DNA of 64,000 nt, from contig NZ_QPJK01000008.1 of assembly GCF_003337555.1 (NCBI RefSeq), forward strand, positions 248,001 through 312,000, in the 5' to 3' direction. Position numbers and translations under genes: made by a program. Source of the DNA: Pseudorhodoferax soli (lineage in GTDB: Bacteria; Pseudomonadota; Gammaproteobacteria; Burkholderiales; Burkholderiaceae_C). This document shows, piece by piece, positions 43,415-52,561 of this stretch. How positions within the stretch are numbered: the first letter of the stretch is position 1; every line of letters begins with the position of its first letter. Below the pieces are notes generated by a model. It was given only the letters and a program-made list of their open reading frames with translations. It had not been told where the DNA came from and made no database searches.

Positions 43415-43968
43415 GCCGCGGCGCCGGTGCTGCAGCGTGCTGCGCGCGCGAGAAAGTGCGCCAGCGGCGGCGTGGCCAGGCCAGCCGCCTTGGCCTGGTC
43501 GTCCCACAGCCGCAGCTGCACGGCCTCGTGCGCATGCGGGCGGGCGATGAAGTCGTCGGCCTGCTGTGCCGTGAACACGCCGCCCTGCAGCACCAGGCTG
43601 CGCTGCGAGTCTGTCGACAGCGCCGCGTGGTAGTGCGGCCGCGTGGCGCACAGGTAGCGCTTGGCGTCCACATGCCAGCGGATCGGGTCGAGCACGGCAG
43701 CACCGAACAGGCCGCGCAGGAAGGGCAGGGCGTAGAACTGGTGCAGGTCGTCGATGCCGCGCAGCGTGGGCGATGCGCCCTGGTCGTTCAGCAGATGGCC
43801 CAGGTCGTGCAGCAGTGCCGCGGCGACCAGCGCGTCGCCGGCGCCGGCCTGCTCGGCCAGCCAGGCACTCTGCAGCGCATGCTCCAGCTGCGTCACCGGC
43901 TCGCCGCTGTATTGCTCGGCGCCGCGGCGCGCGAACAGCGTGCGGATGTCCTCCAGCGTCAAGGCCAT
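43411..43968 (-). CDS. phnZ: PhnZ-like HD-domain mixed-valent diiron oxygenase
   Basis: A 185-residue HD-domain protein. The N-terminus YSGEPVTQLEHALQSAWLAE and the metal motif LLHDLGHLL are those of the phosphonate-operon HD family, whose founding member PhnZ cleaves 2-amino-1-hydroxyethylphosphonate to glycine and phosphate. Further His residues occur in IRWHVDAKRYL. The PhnY hydroxylase that normally makes its substrate is not in the window. It is downstream of the GntR regulator gene on the same strand. Confidence 0.85.
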   Translation of the reverse strand: MALTLEDIRTLFARRGAEQYSGEPVTQLEHALQSAWLAEQAGAGDALVAAALLHDLGHLLNDQGASPTLRGIDDLHQFYALPFLRGLFGAAVLDPIRWHVDAKRYLCATRPHYHAALSTDSQRSLVLQGGVFTAQQADDFIARPHAHEAVQLRLWDDQAKAAGLATPPLAHFLARAARCSTGAAA

Positions 43969-43975
43969 GGCCGCC

Positions 43976-44710
43976 TCAGGCCGTGACCGAACGCCGCGCC
44001 GCGCGCGCAGGCGTGGCGGCTGCGGCCGGTTCGGCCGCCGCGAAGTTCTGCCGCGTGCGCTCGCGGCTGTTCATCACGTGGCCGTACATGGCCTGCCCGG
44101 CGGCTTCGGCGTCGCCCGAGGCGATGGCCTTGACGATGGCGCGGTGCTCGCGCGAGTACACGGCCATCGACTCGTCCGTCAGGTTCTTGCGGCGGAACAG
44201 CGACAGCTCGTTGACCAGCTTGCGGTAGGTTGCGGTCAGCTTGGCGTTGCCGGCCAGCTCCAGCAGCCGGTCGTGGAACTGCAGGTTGAAGCGGTGGTAG
44301 TCCTGCGCATTGCCGGCCTTGACGGCCTGGTCCATCGCCTCGACCAGCTGGCGCAGTTCGCGCACCTGGGCGGGCGTGGCGGTCTGCGCCACCTTGCGGC
44401 CCACGTACAGGTCCATCACCGCGCGCACCTCGAAGATCTCCAGCGCCTCTTCGACCGGCACGTCGCGCACGAACACGCCGCGGTTCTTCTCGGTGCGGAC
44501 GAGGCCGGCCTCTTCGAGCAGCCGGAAGGCCTCGCGCACCGGGCCGCGGGACACGCCGAGTTGGTCGGCCAGGGTGGATTCGGTCAGCTTGGCGCCGGGC
44601 AGCAGCTGGCCCTCCAGAACCATGCGCTCGATCTCGTTCTGCACCAGTTTGGCCAGGGAATTGCCCTGCAGCTGTGCAATCGTCGGGTGGCTCTGGGTGC
44701 TGGTGGGCAT
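43976..44710 (-). CDS. phnR: GntR-family (FCD) regulator of phosphonate genes
   Basis: A 244-residue regulator. The N-terminal winged helix has GAKLTESTLADQLGVSRGPV and REAFRLLEEAGLV. The FCD effector domain (LEIFEVRAVMDLYVGRKVA, NLQFHDRLLELAGN, SREHRAIVKAIASGD) carries the His/Asp metal ligands. It is the type that accompanies phosphonate genes in Burkholderiales. It is divergent from the ABC transporter operon, with nested inverted repeats between the two (44736-44773). Confidence 0.88.
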   Translation of the reverse strand: MPTSTQSHPTIAQLQGNSLAKLVQNEIERMVLEGQLLPGAKLTESTLADQLGVSRGPVREAFRLLEEAGLVRTEKNRGVFVRDVPVEEALEIFEVRAVMDLYVGRKVAQTATPAQVRELRQLVEAMDQAVKAGNAQDYHRFNLQFHDRLLELAGNAKLTATYRKLVNELSLFRRKNLTDESMAVYSREHRAIVKAIASGDAEAAGQAMYGHVMNSRERTRQNFAAAEPAAAATPARAARRSVTA

Positions 44711-44735
44711 GCTGAAGAAGGGTGGGTTACAGAGT

Positions 44736-44773
44736 GCAGATTGTCTACGATGTGCGATCTGCAATTGACAATC
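44736..44773. promoter_or_regulatory. Nested inverted repeats, probable GntR operator, with promoter
   Basis: Two overlapping dyads lie in the phnR/phnS2 intergenic region: GCAGAT (44736-44741) with ATCTGC (44757-44762), and GATTGTC (44739-44745) with GACAATC (44767-44773). The second arm overlaps a perfect -35 box TTGACA (44765-44770) for the transporter operon, so a bound repressor would block it. Confidence 0.55.
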
Positions 44774-44873
44774 AACGATCCTGGCGCGCATTTTGCATTG
44801 GGTCCGTGTCATGAGGATGACATTTGCTCTAGGCACATTGCCGGCTGTTCTTCCCAGACCCAGGAGTCGTTTC

Positions 44874-45917
44874 ATGCCGTTCGCCCCCCTCTCCAAATCT
44901 GCCGCAGCGCTGGCCATCGGCCTGGCCTTCGGTGCCGCTGCACATGCGCAGAAGACCGACCTCACGGTCTACACCGCGCTGGAGACCGACCAGCTCAAGG
45001 CCTACCAGGAAGCCTTCAACAAGGTGCATCCGGACATCGCCATCAAGTGGGTGCGCGACTCCACCGGCGTCGTCACCGCCAAGCTGTTGGCCGAGAAGGC
45101 CAACCCGCAGGCCGACGTGATCTGGGGCGTGGCCGCCTCCAGCCTGGCGCTGTTCGACAAGAACGGCATGCTCGAGCCCTACGCGCCGCTGAACCTGGAC
45201 GCCATCATGTCCCAGTACCGCGCGAAGAAGTCGCCGCCGGCCTGGTGGGGCATGAACGTGTTCGGCGCCACGGTGTGCTTCAACACGGTGGAAGCCAAGA
45301 AGCGCAACATCCCGGTGCCCACCAGCTGGCACGACCTGCTCAAGCCCGAGTTCAAGGGCCAGGTGGTGATGCCCAACCCGGCTTCTTCCGGCACCGGCTA
45401 CTTCGACGTGGCGGCCTGGCTGCAGATGTGGGGCGACGACAACGGCAAGGGCGGCGGCTGGAAGTACATGGACGCGCTGCACCAGAACATCGCCCAGTAC
45501 ACGCATTCCGGCTCCAAGCCCTGCAACATGGCTTCGGCCGGCGAGTTCGTGGCCGGCATCTCGTTCGAGTACCGCGGCTACACCAACAAGGCCAAGGGCG
45601 CGCCCATCGAACTGGTGTTCCCCAAGGAAGGCCTGGGCTGGGACCTGGAAGGCTTCGCCATCTACAAGGGCACGAAGAAGCTCGACGCCGCCAGGAAGCT
45701 GGCCGACTGGGCATCGTCGAAGGACGCGATGCTGCTGTACGGCAAGAACTTCGCCGTGACCGCGCAGCCCGGCGTGGCGCCCAAGCTGGCCCACATCCCG
45801 GCCGACTACGAGTCGCGCCTGATCAAGATGGACTTCGACCAGTCCGCCACCAGCCGCGAGCGCGTGCTGGCCGAGTGGACGAAGCGCTACGACGCCAAGA
45901 GCGAAGCGAAGAAGTGA
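44874..45917 (+). CDS. phnS2: 2-Aminoethylphosphonate ABC transporter, substrate-binding protein
   Basis: A 347-residue periplasmic protein with a signal peptide ending near AAAHAQKTD (residue 26). The mature part (LTVYTALETDQLKAYQEAF, GVVTAKLLAEKANPQADVIW, PNPASSGTGYFDVAAWLQ) belongs to the extracellular iron/AEP-binding group of solute-binding proteins. The start at 44874 has CAGGAG nine bases upstream. It is the first gene of a tightly overlapping transporter operon; the ATPase start overlaps its stop. Confidence 0.85.
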   Translation: MPFAPLSKSAAALAIGLAFGAAAHAQKTDLTVYTALETDQLKAYQEAFNKVHPDIAIKWVRDSTGVVTAKLLAEKANPQADVIWGVAASSLALFDKNGMLEPYAPLNLDAIMSQYRAKKSPPAWWGMNVFGATVCFNTVEAKKRNIPVPTSWHDLLKPEFKGQVVMPNPASSGTGYFDVAAWLQMWGDDNGKGGGWKYMDALHQNIAQYTHSGSKPCNMASAGEFVAGISFEYRGYTNKAKGAPIELVFPKEGLGWDLEGFAIYKGTKKLDAARKLADWASSKDAMLLYGKNFAVTAQPGVAPKLAHIPADYESRLIKMDFDQSATSRERVLAEWTKRYDAKSEAKK

Positions 45918-47065
45918 TGCACGCCGCCCACGATGGTGTGGCCACGGCGCCCGGACGCAGGGCGGCGGTGGCCGAGGCCGCCTACCTGCGCCTGGCCGGC
46001 GTTCAGAAGCGCTTCGGCGGCTTCACGGCCCTGGAGTCCATCGACCTGGACATCCGGCGCGGCGAGTTCGTCTGCTTCCTCGGCCCATCGGGCTGCGGCA
46101 AGACCACGCTGCTGCGCATCATCGCGGGCCTGGAGGTGCAGAGCGCCGGCCAGATCCTGCAGGCCGGGCACGACATCTCGGTGCTGCCGCCGGCCCAGCG
46201 CGACTACGGCATCGTGTTCCAGTCGTACGCGCTGTTCCCCAACCTCAGCATCGCCGACAACGTGGCCTACGGCCTGGTCAACCGGCGCCAGCCGCGCGCG
46301 CAGGTCGCCGCGCGGGTGCGCGAACTGCTGGCCCTGGTCGGCCTGCCGGACAGCGGCGGCAAGTACCCGGCGCAGATGTCGGGCGGCCAGCAGCAGCGCG
46401 TGGCCCTGGCGCGGGCGCTGGCCACCTCGCCCGGCCTGTTGCTGCTGGACGAGCCGCTGTCGGCGCTGGACGCCATCGTGCGCGTGCACCTGCGCAACGA
46501 GCTGCGCGCGCTGCAGCGCGAGCTCGGCGTGACCACCATCATGGTCACGCACGACCAGGAGGAGGCGCTGTCCGTGGCCGACCGCATCGTCGTCATGAAC
46601 CACGGCGTGATCGAGCAGATCGGCACGCCCACCGAGGTCTACCGCGAGCCCGCCACGCCCTTCGTGGCCGGCTTCATCGGCAAGGTCAACCGGCTCGACG
46701 CCGTGGCCGAGGGCGCGCAGTGGTTCCGCTGTGGCGACAAGCGCTGGCAGTGCGCACCGGGCCAGGGCGCGGGCTTGCGCCCCGGCCGCCCGGTGGCCCT
46801 GTACCTGCGGCCCGAAGACCGCGTCGTCGGCCCGCTGCGCGAGGACGACCCCACGCTGTGCGAAGGCACGGTGCGCGGCATCGAGTTCCTGGGCGGCAAC
46901 TGCCTGGCGGATGTGGCGGTGGACGGCCTGGGCGGCCAGCAGCTGCAGCTGCAGTACTCGCTGAACCAGATGGACGAGTTCCAGGTGCGCCATGGCGGCC
47001 GCGTGCGCTTCGCGCTGCGTTCCGACCGGCTGCGCGTGTTCCCCGCGCCAGGGGCTTCCGCATGA
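45917..47065 (+). CDS. phnT2: 2-Aminoethylphosphonate ABC transporter, ATP-binding protein
   Basis: A 382-residue ATPase. Walker A is LGPSGCGKTTLLR, the signature QMSGGQQQRVALARAL, Walker B LLLLDEPLSAL and the switch His in MVTHDQEEAL. A C-terminal TOBE-like domain follows (LRPEDRVVGPL). The start ATG shares one base with the phnS2 stop (TGATG at 45915-45919). It energises uptake through the fused permease at 47062. Confidence 0.88.
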   Translation: MHAAHDGVATAPGRRAAVAEAAYLRLAGVQKRFGGFTALESIDLDIRRGEFVCFLGPSGCGKTTLLRIIAGLEVQSAGQILQAGHDISVLPPAQRDYGIVFQSYALFPNLSIADNVAYGLVNRRQPRAQVAARVRELLALVGLPDSGGKYPAQMSGGQQQRVALARALATSPGLLLLDEPLSALDAIVRVHLRNELRALQRELGVTTIMVTHDQEEALSVADRIVVMNHGVIEQIGTPTEVYREPATPFVAGFIGKVNRLDAVAEGAQWFRCGDKRWQCAPGQGAGLRPGRPVALYLRPEDRVVGPLREDDPTLCEGTVRGIEFLGGNCLADVAVDGLGGQQLQLQYSLNQMDEFQVRHGGRVRFALRSDRLRVFPAPGASA

Positions 47066-48768
47066 CGGCAGGCGCCGCCGCCGTGCGCCTGCCGGTGCCG
47101 CGGCTGCGCCAGGGCCTGGGCGAGCGGCTGCCGCAGCTCGGCCTGCTGGTGGTGGCGCTGCTGCTGGTGGTGGGCCTGCTGGCGCCGCTGGTCGCCATCC
47201 TGGCGCAGGCCTTCCAGGGCGGGCGCGGCGCGGCCGCGTTCATCGCCTACCTGGCCTCGCCCGCGCTGCTGGGCAGCCTGTGGAACAGCCTGTGGGTGTC
47301 GCTGCTGGTCACGGCCATCGTGGTGCCGCTGGCCTTCACCTTCGCCTATGCGCTCACGCGCAGCTGCATGCCGTGCAAGGGCCTGCTGCGCACCGCCATG
47401 CTGCTGCCGCTGCTGGCGCCTTCGCTGCTGTCGGCCATCTCCACCATCTACTGGTTCGGCAACCAGGGCATCGCCAAGGACTTCTGGCTGGCGCTGGGCT
47501 TCGATGGCATCTACGGCGCCAGCGGCATCGTGCTGGCGCAGTGCTTCGCCACCTTCCCGCACGTGCTGATGATCCTGGTCACCGCGCTGGCGCTGGCCGA
47601 TGCGCGGCTGTACGAGGCGGCCGATGCGCTCGGCACCTCCACCGTGCGCAAGTTCTTCACCGTCACGCTGCCGGGCGCCAAGTACGGCCTGGTGTCGGCC
47701 GCGCTGGTCTGCTTCACGCTGGTCATCACCGATTTCGGCATCCCCAAGGTGGTGGGCGGCAGCTTCAACGTGCTGGCCACCGATGTGTTCAAGCTGGTGA
47801 TCGGCCAGCAGGACTTCCAGCGCGGCGCGGTGGTGGCCCTGCTGCTGCTGGCGCCGGCGGTGCTGAGCTTCGGCATCGACGCGGCCGTGCAGCGCCGCCA
47901 GACCGCCACGCTGACCGCGCGCGCCGTGGCGCTGGTGCCGCGGCCCAGCCGTGGCTTCGACCTGGCGATGACGCTGTACTGCGGCGCCATCGTGGCGCTG
48001 GTGCTGGCCATGTTCGGCATGGCGGTGTTCGCCTCGTTCGCCACCTTCTGGCCCTACAACCTCGCGCCCAGCCTGAACCATTACGTGGCCGGCCTGCTGG
48101 ATGCGGGCCTGGGCGGCGCCATGCTCAACAGCCTGAAGCTCGCGGCCTGCACGGCGGTGGTGGGCACGCTGGTGGTGTTCATGGGCGCCTACCTGCTGGA
48201 GAAGACGCGCGGCCTGGGCGCGGTGCGGCCGGTGCTGCGGCTCATGGCCACGCTGCCCATGGCCGTGCCGGGCCTGGTGCTGGGGCTGGGCTACATCTTC
48301 TTCTTCAACGCGCCGGGCAACCCCCTGGGTGGGCTGTACCAGACGCTGGCACTCATGGTGCTGTGCACGGTGGTGCACTTCTACACCACGGGCCACATCA
48401 CCATGGTCACGGCGCTCAAGTCCATCGACGGCGAGTTCGAAGCCGTGTCGGCCTCGCTCAAGGTGCCGCTGCTCACCACGCTGCGGCGTGTCACGCTGCC
48501 GATCTGCCTGCCGGCGCTGCTGGACGTGTCGCGCTACTTCTTCATCAACGCCATGACGACCATCTCGGCGCTGGTGTTCCTGTATGCGCCCGACACGCGC
48601 GTGGCCTCGCTCGCCATCCTGAACCTGGACGAAGCCGGCGACACCGGCCCGGCCGCGGCCATGGCCGTCCTGATCGCCGCCACCTCGGCCGTGGTCACGC
48701 TGCTCTACCTGGCGGTGGGCAAGCTGGTGGACCGGCGCACGCAGGCCTGGAAGGCACCTGCGCGATGA
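47062..48768 (+). CDS. phnU2: 2-Aminoethylphosphonate ABC transporter, fused two-domain permease
   Basis: A 568-residue membrane protein with two complete permease domains of about 280 residues, each with an EAA-type loop (YEAADALGTSTVRKFFTVTL in the first, DGEFEAVSASLKVPLLTTL in the second). About twelve helices. Fused permeases distinguish this transporter family from the separate PhnU/PhnV of Salmonella. It overlaps the ATPase gene by ATGA at 47062 and the HAD gene by ATGA at 48765. Confidence 0.88.
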   Translation: MTAGAAAVRLPVPRLRQGLGERLPQLGLLVVALLLVVGLLAPLVAILAQAFQGGRGAAAFIAYLASPALLGSLWNSLWVSLLVTAIVVPLAFTFAYALTRSCMPCKGLLRTAMLLPLLAPSLLSAISTIYWFGNQGIAKDFWLALGFDGIYGASGIVLAQCFATFPHVLMILVTALALADARLYEAADALGTSTVRKFFTVTLPGAKYGLVSAALVCFTLVITDFGIPKVVGGSFNVLATDVFKLVIGQQDFQRGAVVALLLLAPAVLSFGIDAAVQRRQTATLTARAVALVPRPSRGFDLAMTLYCGAIVALVLAMFGMAVFASFATFWPYNLAPSLNHYVAGLLDAGLGGAMLNSLKLAACTAVVGTLVVFMGAYLLEKTRGLGAVRPVLRLMATLPMAVPGLVLGLGYIFFFNAPGNPLGGLYQTLALMVLCTVVHFYTTGHITMVTALKSIDGEFEAVSASLKVPLLTTLRRVTLPICLPALLDVSRYFFINAMTTISALVFLYAPDTRVASLAILNLDEAGDTGPAAAMAVLIAATSAVVTLLYLAVGKLVDRRTQAWKAPAR

Positions 48769-49505
48769 GCACCGCCGGGCCGCCCCAAGGTGCTCGGCAC
48801 CGAAGCGCGCAGCGCGCAGGTTCTCCACCCCGGCTCGCCCTGTTCGACCTGGACAACACGCTGCTGACCGGCGACAGCGAGGTGCTGTGGCTGGACTACC
48901 TGCGCGCACGCGGCCTGCTCGATGCCGCCACCGCCGCCCGCAACGCCGAGATGGACCACCGCTACCACGCCGGCGAAGCCACGCCCGCGGAGTTCTGCGG
49001 CTTCTACGCCGCGCTGTTCGCCGGCCGCACGCCGCAGCAATGGCAGCCGCTGCGCGACGACTACTTCGCCACCGTGCTGGCCCCGCGCCTGCCCGCTGCC
49101 GCCCACGCGCTGGTGCAGCAGCACCGTGCGGCCGGCGACCGGCTGGTGCTGACCACCGCCTCCAGCCGCATCCTGGCCGAGCCCAGCGCCCTGGCGCTGG
49201 ACTTCCCGCACCTGATCGCCACCGAACTGGAGACCGCGGCGGACGGCCGCTACACCGGCCGCACCGCCGGCACGCTGAACATGCGCGAAGGCAAGCTCGC
49301 ACGGCTGCGCGACTGGCTGGCCGCGCGCGGCGAGGATGTCGACGCCGCGCTGGCCAGCGCCACCTTCTACAGCGATTCCATCAACGACCTGCCGCTGCTG
49401 CTGGCGGTGGGCCACCCCTGCGCCGTCGACCCCGATGCGCGGCTGCTGGCCCACGCGCAGCAAGGCCACTGGCCGGTCTTGCGCCTGCAGCGCGACACCC
49501 CATGA
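48765..49505 (+). CDS. HAD-IB family hydrolase
   Basis: A 246-residue phosphatase of the HAD superfamily, subfamily IB, with the catalytic LALFDLDNTLLTGDSEVLWL, VLTTASSRILAEP (motif II) and FYSDSINDLPLLLAVG (motif IV). It is related to SerB and CicA-type enzymes. It is coupled to the permease and to the next FAD gene by ATGA overlaps, so it belongs to the phosphonate operon, but it is not PhnX. The substrate is unknown. Confidence 0.88.
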   Translation: MSTAGPPQGARHRSAQRAGSPPRLALFDLDNTLLTGDSEVLWLDYLRARGLLDAATAARNAEMDHRYHAGEATPAEFCGFYAALFAGRTPQQWQPLRDDYFATVLAPRLPAAAHALVQQHRAAGDRLVLTTASSRILAEPSALALDFPHLIATELETAADGRYTGRTAGTLNMREGKLARLRDWLAARGEDVDAALASATFYSDSINDLPLLLAVGHPCAVDPDARLLAHAQQGHWPVLRLQRDTP

Positions 49506-50635
49506 GCACCCTGAACGCATCCACCCATTTCGACCTGGTCGTGGTCGGCGCCGGCATCGTCGGCCTGGCCCATGCCTACACCGCCGCGCGCCGCGGCCTC
49601 AAGGTCTGCGTGGTCGAGCGCGACGCGGCCTGCGTCGGCGCCTCGATCCGCAACTTCGGCTTCATCACCGTCACCGGCCAGGGCGCCGGCGACACCTGGC
49701 GGCGTGCCCGCCGTGCGCGCGAGGTCTGGGGCGAAGTGGCGCCGCAGGCCGGCATCGCCGCAGTGCACCACGGCCTGTACCTCACGGCCTTCCGCCCGGC
49801 GGCCCACACCGTGCTCGAAGCCTTCATGCGCACGGAGATGGGCGCCGGCTGCGAGCTGCTGGCCACGCCCGACGCCGCCCGCCGCGTGCCCGCGCTGCAG
49901 CTGCAAGGTGCGCAGAGCGTGCTCTACAGCCCGCACGAGATGCGCGTGGAATCACGCACCGCCATCGGCCTCTTGGCGCGCTGGCTGGCCGAGGTGCATG
50001 GCGTGGTGTTCCGCTTCGGCGAGGCGGTGCTGGAAGTTGCCACGCCGCGCGTGCGCACATCGCGCGCGGTGCTGCACGCCGAGCGCGTGGCCGTGTGCAC
50101 CAACACCGAGCTGCATGGCCTGTTCGCCGAGCGGCTGGCGCCGCACGCGCTGCGCCTGTGCCAGCTGCAGATGCTGCGCGTGCGGCCCGAGCCGGGCTTC
50201 CGCCTGCCAGGCGCGGTGATGGCCGACCTGAGCCTGGTGCGCTACCACGGCTACAGCCGCCTGCCCGAGGCCGCGCCGCTGCTGGCGCAGATGCAGCGCG
50301 AGGAGGGCGAATCGCTGGCGCACGGCATCCACCTCATCGTGGTGCAGAGCGCCGATGGCACGCTGGTGGTGGGCGATTCGCACCACTACGGCGCCGCGCC
50401 CGAGCCCTTCGCCGACCAGCGCGTGGACGCGCTGATCCTGCGCCACCTGCGCGAGACGCTGCAGCTGCGCAGCTGCGAGGTGACGGAGCGCTGGGTCGGC
50501 ACCTATCCTTCGTCGGCCGAGACCGACTGCCTGATCGACCGGCCCGACGACGCCACCCGCGTCGTGCTGGTCACCAGCGGCACCGGCGCCAGCACCGCCT
50601 TCGGCATCGCCGAGGACGTGTTCGCCGCGTGGTGA
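49502..50635 (+). CDS. FAD-dependent oxidoreductase of phosphonate clusters
   Basis: A 377-residue flavoenzyme of the D-amino-acid oxidase superfamily, with the FAD motif DLVVVGAGIVGLAHAYTAAR. SIRNFGFITVTGQG is a signature of the phosphonate-associated family once named HpnW; PbfC-type members oxidise aminoethylphosphonate or its N-methyl form to phosphonoacetaldehyde. This would feed PhnX, encoded next, and replace the PhnW transaminase, which is absent here. The function is inferred from family and position. Confidence 0.8.
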   Translation: MSTLNASTHFDLVVVGAGIVGLAHAYTAARRGLKVCVVERDAACVGASIRNFGFITVTGQGAGDTWRRARRAREVWGEVAPQAGIAAVHHGLYLTAFRPAAHTVLEAFMRTEMGAGCELLATPDAARRVPALQLQGAQSVLYSPHEMRVESRTAIGLLARWLAEVHGVVFRFGEAVLEVATPRVRTSRAVLHAERVAVCTNTELHGLFAERLAPHALRLCQLQMLRVRPEPGFRLPGAVMADLSLVRYHGYSRLPEAAPLLAQMQREEGESLAHGIHLIVVQSADGTLVVGDSHHYGAAPEPFADQRVDALILRHLRETLQLRSCEVTERWVGTYPSSAETDCLIDRPDDATRVVLVTSGTGASTAFGIAEDVFAAW

Positions 50636-50661
50636 ACCCATCGACCCTGAGAGACAAGACC

Positions 50662-51540
50662 ATGCAACACACCGCCCCCGCCACCACACCCGCAACTGCG
50701 CCTGCGCCGACACCGGCAGCCGTCTCCACCGCCCGCGACCGGCTGAGCGCCGTCGTCTTCGACTGGGCCGGCACCATCCTCGACTACGGCTCCTGCGCGC
50801 CCATGGGCGCCTTCGTGCGGCTGTTCGAGCAGTTCGGCATCACCATCAGCATCGCCCAGGCGCGCGGCCCCATGGGCCTGGCCAAGTGGGACCACATCCA
50901 GGCCCTCACGCGGCTGCCCGATGTCGCCGCGCAGTGGGAAACCCGATACGGCCACCTGCCCACGAAGGCCGATGTCGATCGCCTGTACGAAGTCTTCACG
51001 CCGCTCAACGCCGCCGTGGTGCCCGACTTCGCCGCCTTCATCCCCGGCGCGCTGGAGGCCGTGGCCGCCGTGCGCGCGCGCGGCCTCAAGGTGGGCTCCA
51101 CCACGGGCTACAACCGGCCCATCATGGAAGTGGTGACGGCCATCGCCGCCAAGGGCGGCTACGTGCCCGACAACCTGGTCTGCGCCGGCGACCAGGCCAC
51201 CGGCCGGCCCACGCCGCTGATGATGTGGCGCTGCTTTGCCGACCTGGGCATCTGCTGGCCGGCCACCGTGGTGAAGGTGGACGACACCGAGGTCGGCATC
51301 GAGGAAGGCCTGAACGCCGGCACCTGGGCCGTGGGCGTGGCGGTGAGCGGCAATGCCATGGGCCTGCCGCTGGCCGAGTGGCAGGCGCTGCCGCCGGCCG
51401 AGCAGGCCAGCCGCCGCGCCGAAGCCACCGCCAAGCTGCGTGCGGCGGGCGCGCACTACGTGGTCGATTCCGTGGCCGACCTGCTGCCCGTGCTCGACGC
51501 CATCGCCGAGCGGCTGGCCCGCGGCGAGCAGCCGCGCTGA
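50662..51540 (+). CDS. phnX: Phosphonoacetaldehyde hydrolase (phosphonatase)
   Basis: A 292-residue HAD enzyme that splits phosphonoacetaldehyde into acetaldehyde and phosphate. The motif VVFDWAGTILDYGSCAPMGA carries the nucleophile, GLAKWDHIQAL the Schiff-base Lys, GSTTGYNRPIM motif II and VVKVDDTEVGIEEG motif IV. The N-terminal 25 residues are a Thr/Ala/Pro-rich extension beyond the usual length. It starts 26 bases after the FAD gene. Confidence 0.95.
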   Translation: MQHTAPATTPATAPAPTPAAVSTARDRLSAVVFDWAGTILDYGSCAPMGAFVRLFEQFGITISIAQARGPMGLAKWDHIQALTRLPDVAAQWETRYGHLPTKADVDRLYEVFTPLNAAVVPDFAAFIPGALEAVAAVRARGLKVGSTTGYNRPIMEVVTAIAAKGGYVPDNLVCAGDQATGRPTPLMMWRCFADLGICWPATVVKVDDTEVGIEEGLNAGTWAVGVAVSGNAMGLPLAEWQALPPAEQASRRAEATAKLRAAGAHYVVDSVADLLPVLDAIAERLARGEQPR

Positions 51541-51568
51541 ACGGCGGGTAGAGCGCCAGGGCAGGGCG

Positions 51569-51588
51569 CGCGGGCGTACAAGCCCGCG
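51569..51588 (+). terminator. Possible terminator after phnX
   Basis: A seven-base perfect stem CGCGGGC / GCCCGCG with a six-base loop, 28 bases after the phnX stop. The following bases (TGGCTCTCG) give only a weak U tract, so it is an uncertain terminator. Confidence 0.4.
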
Positions 51589-51807
51589 TGGCTCTCGTGT
51601 CGTCGGTCGGTTCATGGCCACACGCCGGGTGTGCCTGTCGTCATCTGCCTGCATGCGGATGCGCTACAGGCCGACCCGCGCATGCGCCAGGGCGCCATCC
51701 ACTCGAACGCCTGCCCCGGCGCATCCGACCGCGGGCAGGCGCGGTGCGCGGGCTGTTGGGGCCCTGCCGTGTGGCCCGCGCATGGGCCTGCAACTGGAGG
51801 GCATCCC

Positions 51808-52506
51808 ATGATCACCGTCACCGCCATGAAGTGGGCGCCGCCGTTCGCGGCCGGCCAGGTGCGCGACCACCGCGTGCGCTGGATCTTGAACGAGGTCGGC
51901 TGGCCGTACGAAGTGCGGCTGGTCGACGCGCCGACCATGAAATCGCCCGGCTACCGCGGCGGCCTGCAGCCCTTCGGCCAGCTGCCCGTGCTGGAAGAGG
52001 AGGGCCGGGCGCCCCTGTTCGAAAGCGGCGCCATCGTGCTCGACGTGGCCATGCGCGCGGGCCGCTGCATCGGTGCCGAGGGAACGCCCGAACGCGCGGC
52101 CGCGATCCAGTGGGTGGTGGCCGGCCTGAACTCCGTCGAGCCCTTCCTGTTCAACGTGGCCGAGGTCGAATACTTCATGGACGACGCGGCGGTGAAGGCC
52201 GCCAGGCGCCCCGTGGTCGTGGCGCAGGCCAAGGAGCGGCTGGCGCTGCTGGAGCAGGCGCGCGGTGGGCGCCCATGGTTCGTGGGCGACGCCTTCTCGG
52301 TGGCCGACCTGATGTTGGGCTCCATCCTCAAGATCGCGCAAAGCCTCAACCTGCTGGACGAGCTGCCGGCGCTGGCCGCCTGGCAGCAGACGGTGCTGGC
52401 GCGCCCGGCCCATGTGCAGGCCGAGCGCGACCAGAAGGACGAGATTGCGCGACACACGGCCGCCGACATGCGCTACGACGCCGTGCCCAAGACTTCAGCG
52501 CCCTGA
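51808..52506 (+). CDS. Glutathione S-transferase family protein
   Basis: A 232-residue protein with a thioredoxin-like N-terminus (RVRWILNEVGWPYEVRLV, LQPFGQLPVLEEE, ESGAIVLDVA) and a helical C-terminus (FVGDAFSVADLMLGSILK). The start at 51808 follows CTGGAGGGCATCCC, a good ribosome site. It stands alone, convergent with the PACE efflux gene. The substrate is unknown; it is distinct from the GST at 24225. Confidence 0.88.
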   Translation: MITVTAMKWAPPFAAGQVRDHRVRWILNEVGWPYEVRLVDAPTMKSPGYRGGLQPFGQLPVLEEEGRAPLFESGAIVLDVAMRAGRCIGAEGTPERAAAIQWVVAGLNSVEPFLFNVAEVEYFMDDAAVKAARRPVVVAQAKERLALLEQARGGRPWFVGDAFSVADLMLGSILKIAQSLNLLDELPALAAWQQTVLARPAHVQAERDQKDEIARHTAADMRYDAVPKTSAP

Positions 52507-52561
52507 ACCACCAGGCCGCCACACCGCGCGGCGGCTGACGCCCCACCCCGCGCAGGCCGTG

